Assembly (NCBI RefSeq): GCF_039652615.1
Contig: NZ_JBDJAC010000002.1
Coordinates: forward strand, 310,001-374,000
DNA from: Fulvimarina sp039652615
GTDB taxonomy: Bacteria > Pseudomonadota > Alphaproteobacteria > Rhizobiales > Rhizobiaceae
Length of the DNA stretch: 64,000 bases
Direction: 5' to 3'
Of the stretch, positions 63,242-64,000 are shown one piece after another. The notes below the pieces were generated by a model that was given only the letters and a program-made list of their open reading frames with translations, searched no databases and was not told the origin of the DNA. The translations under genes were made by a program, and so were the position numbers. Positions within the stretch are counted from its first letter, which is position 1. Each line of letters starts with the position of its first letter.

Positions 63242-64000
63242 ATGAGCCACGAGCTCCACAATCTACGGAAATTCAGGCTTCAGCGAAGTGAACTCGCCGT
63301 GCCGGGCGCCAATGTCACAATGATGGAAAAGGCCGCCGACGGCGAAGCCGATTACGTCTTCCTCGATATCGAGGATGCCGTTGCACCGCCCGACAAGGAA
63401 AAGGCGCTTCGCAACATCATCCAGATCCTCAACGACATCGACTGGCGCGCGAAGAACAAGACTGTGTCGGTGCGCATCAACGGCATCGACACGAAATACA
63501 TGTACCGCGATGTCGTCGATCTGATGGAACAGGCGGGAGACCGTTTCGACACGATCCTGATCCCGAAAGTGGGCAATCCCTCGGACATCTACATGGTCGA
63601 GGCCATGATCAACCAGATCGAGATGGCAAAGGGCTACGAGACCCGGGTCGGCATCGAGGCGCTGATCGAAACCGCGCTCGGAATGGCGAATGTGGAAAAG
63701 ATCGCGGCCTATGGCGGCCGCCTCGAGGCCCTGCATTTCGGCGTTGCCGACTATGCGGCCTTCAACAAGGCGCGAACCACCAATATCGGCGGCCTCAACC
63801 CGAACTATCCGGGCGACCAGTGGCACTACGCCCTGTCGCGCATGACCGTCGCTTGCCGCGCCTACGGACTTCGTCCCATCGACGGCCCCTTCGGAGACTT
63901 CTCCGACCCCCAGGGATTCACCGATGGCGCCAACCGCGCCGCGTCTCTCGGCATCGAGGGCAAATGGGCGATCCACCCCTCGCAGATCAAGCTTGCCAAC
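63242..64000 (+). CDS. mcl: L-malyl-CoA/beta-methylmalyl-CoA lyase (partial, 5' end)
   Basis: The 253 codons visible run off the right edge. The protein is a CitE-like aldolase: RSELAVPGANVTMMEKAADG at the N-terminus, the Mg-binding acidic residues in YVFLDIEDAVAPPDKEKAL, VSVRINGIDTKYMYRDV, RVGIEALIETALGM and GKWAIHPSQIKLAN. It cleaves or forms malyl-CoA and beta-methylmalyl-CoA, steps of the ethylmalonyl-CoA pathway and the serine cycle. GGGAGGAG lies 6 nt before the ATG. The usual length is ~320 residues, so about 65 are missing. Confidence 0.93.
   Translation, partial: MSHELHNLRKFRLQRSELAVPGANVTMMEKAADGEADYVFLDIEDAVAPPDKEKALRNIIQILNDIDWRAKNKTVSVRINGIDTKYMYRDVVDLMEQAGDRFDTILIPKVGNPSDIYMVEAMINQIEMAKGYETRVGIEALIETALGMANVEKIAAYGGRLEALHFGVADYAAFNKARTTNIGGLNPNYPGDQWHYALSRMTVACRAYGLRPIDGPFGDFSDPQGFTDGANRAASLGIEGKWAIHPSQIKLAN

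Overview
This window looks like chromosome from a high-GC alphaproteobacterium of the order Hyphomicrobiales (Rhizobiales). The evidence is a BA14K-family protein, a RibB with a dead RibA-like tail, the order ddlB-ftsQ-ftsA-ftsZ-lpxC-bamD-recN-ligA, a long FtsZ ending in the alphaproteobacterial tail peptide, and an L-malyl-CoA/beta-methylmalyl-CoA lyase. I cannot fix genus or family from sequence alone. No rRNA, transposase, integrase or CRISPR array is visible. One tRNA is present: tRNA-Arg(CCT).

Layout, left to right. 1-1.4 kb: start of a methyltransferase-like gene, a small secreted protein and pyroglutamyl peptidase. 1.6-3.3 kb: cold-shock protein and ribB. 3.6-8.05 kb: an RND efflux adaptor/pump pair with no outer-membrane channel. 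8.2-15.9 kb: a compact GlgE-pathway operon (glgE, a treS-maltokinase fusion, glgB) turning trehalose into branched alpha-glucan. 16-20.2 kb: an FAH-family hydrolase, a BA14K protein and ligA. 20.3-20.75 kb: a decayed ParDE-like toxin-antitoxin remnant. 20.76-30.8 kb: the tail of the division/cell-wall cluster, all on the minus strand (ddlB, ftsQ, ftsA, ftsZ, lpxC, bamD, recN) plus an FAD monooxygenase. 31.4-37.4 kb: glyQ and glyS separated by a zinc metallopeptidase, two small membrane proteins and an S49 peptidase. 37.9-40 kb: a UspA protein and a sodium:alanine/glycine symporter.

40-42.1 kb is accessory: small unknown genes, a sharp AT-rich dip, and a position at the 3' end of tRNA-Arg, as expected for the remnant of an integrated element. 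42.5-46.9 kb handles thiamine: thiN, and on the opposite strand a TPP riboswitch ahead of thiB-thiP-thiQ. 47-50.2 kb: an M48 metalloprotease, ruvB and a small hypothetical protein. 50.4-56.2 kb: a hydroxyproline catabolic cluster (GntR regulator, a dihydrodipicolinate-synthase-like deaminase, an FAD oxidase, 4-hydroxyproline epimerase, fused aconitase X). 56.4-59 kb: an AI-2E-family membrane protein and cardiolipin synthase. 59.2-64 kb: ppc, a LuxR-type regulator whose receiver domain lacks its phosphorylation residues, and the start of mcl.

The observations most worth a second look are: a 115-bp structured intergenic element present twice in inverted orientation (31100-31214 and 48674-48788; 4 differences by eye); the pseudo-receiver regulator between ppc and mcl, followed by a perfect 20-bp palindrome; the fused aconitase X in a hydroxyproline operon; and the tRNA-adjacent AT-rich island. 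No clearly new multi-gene defence or mobile system is visible. Most of the window is conserved housekeeping.
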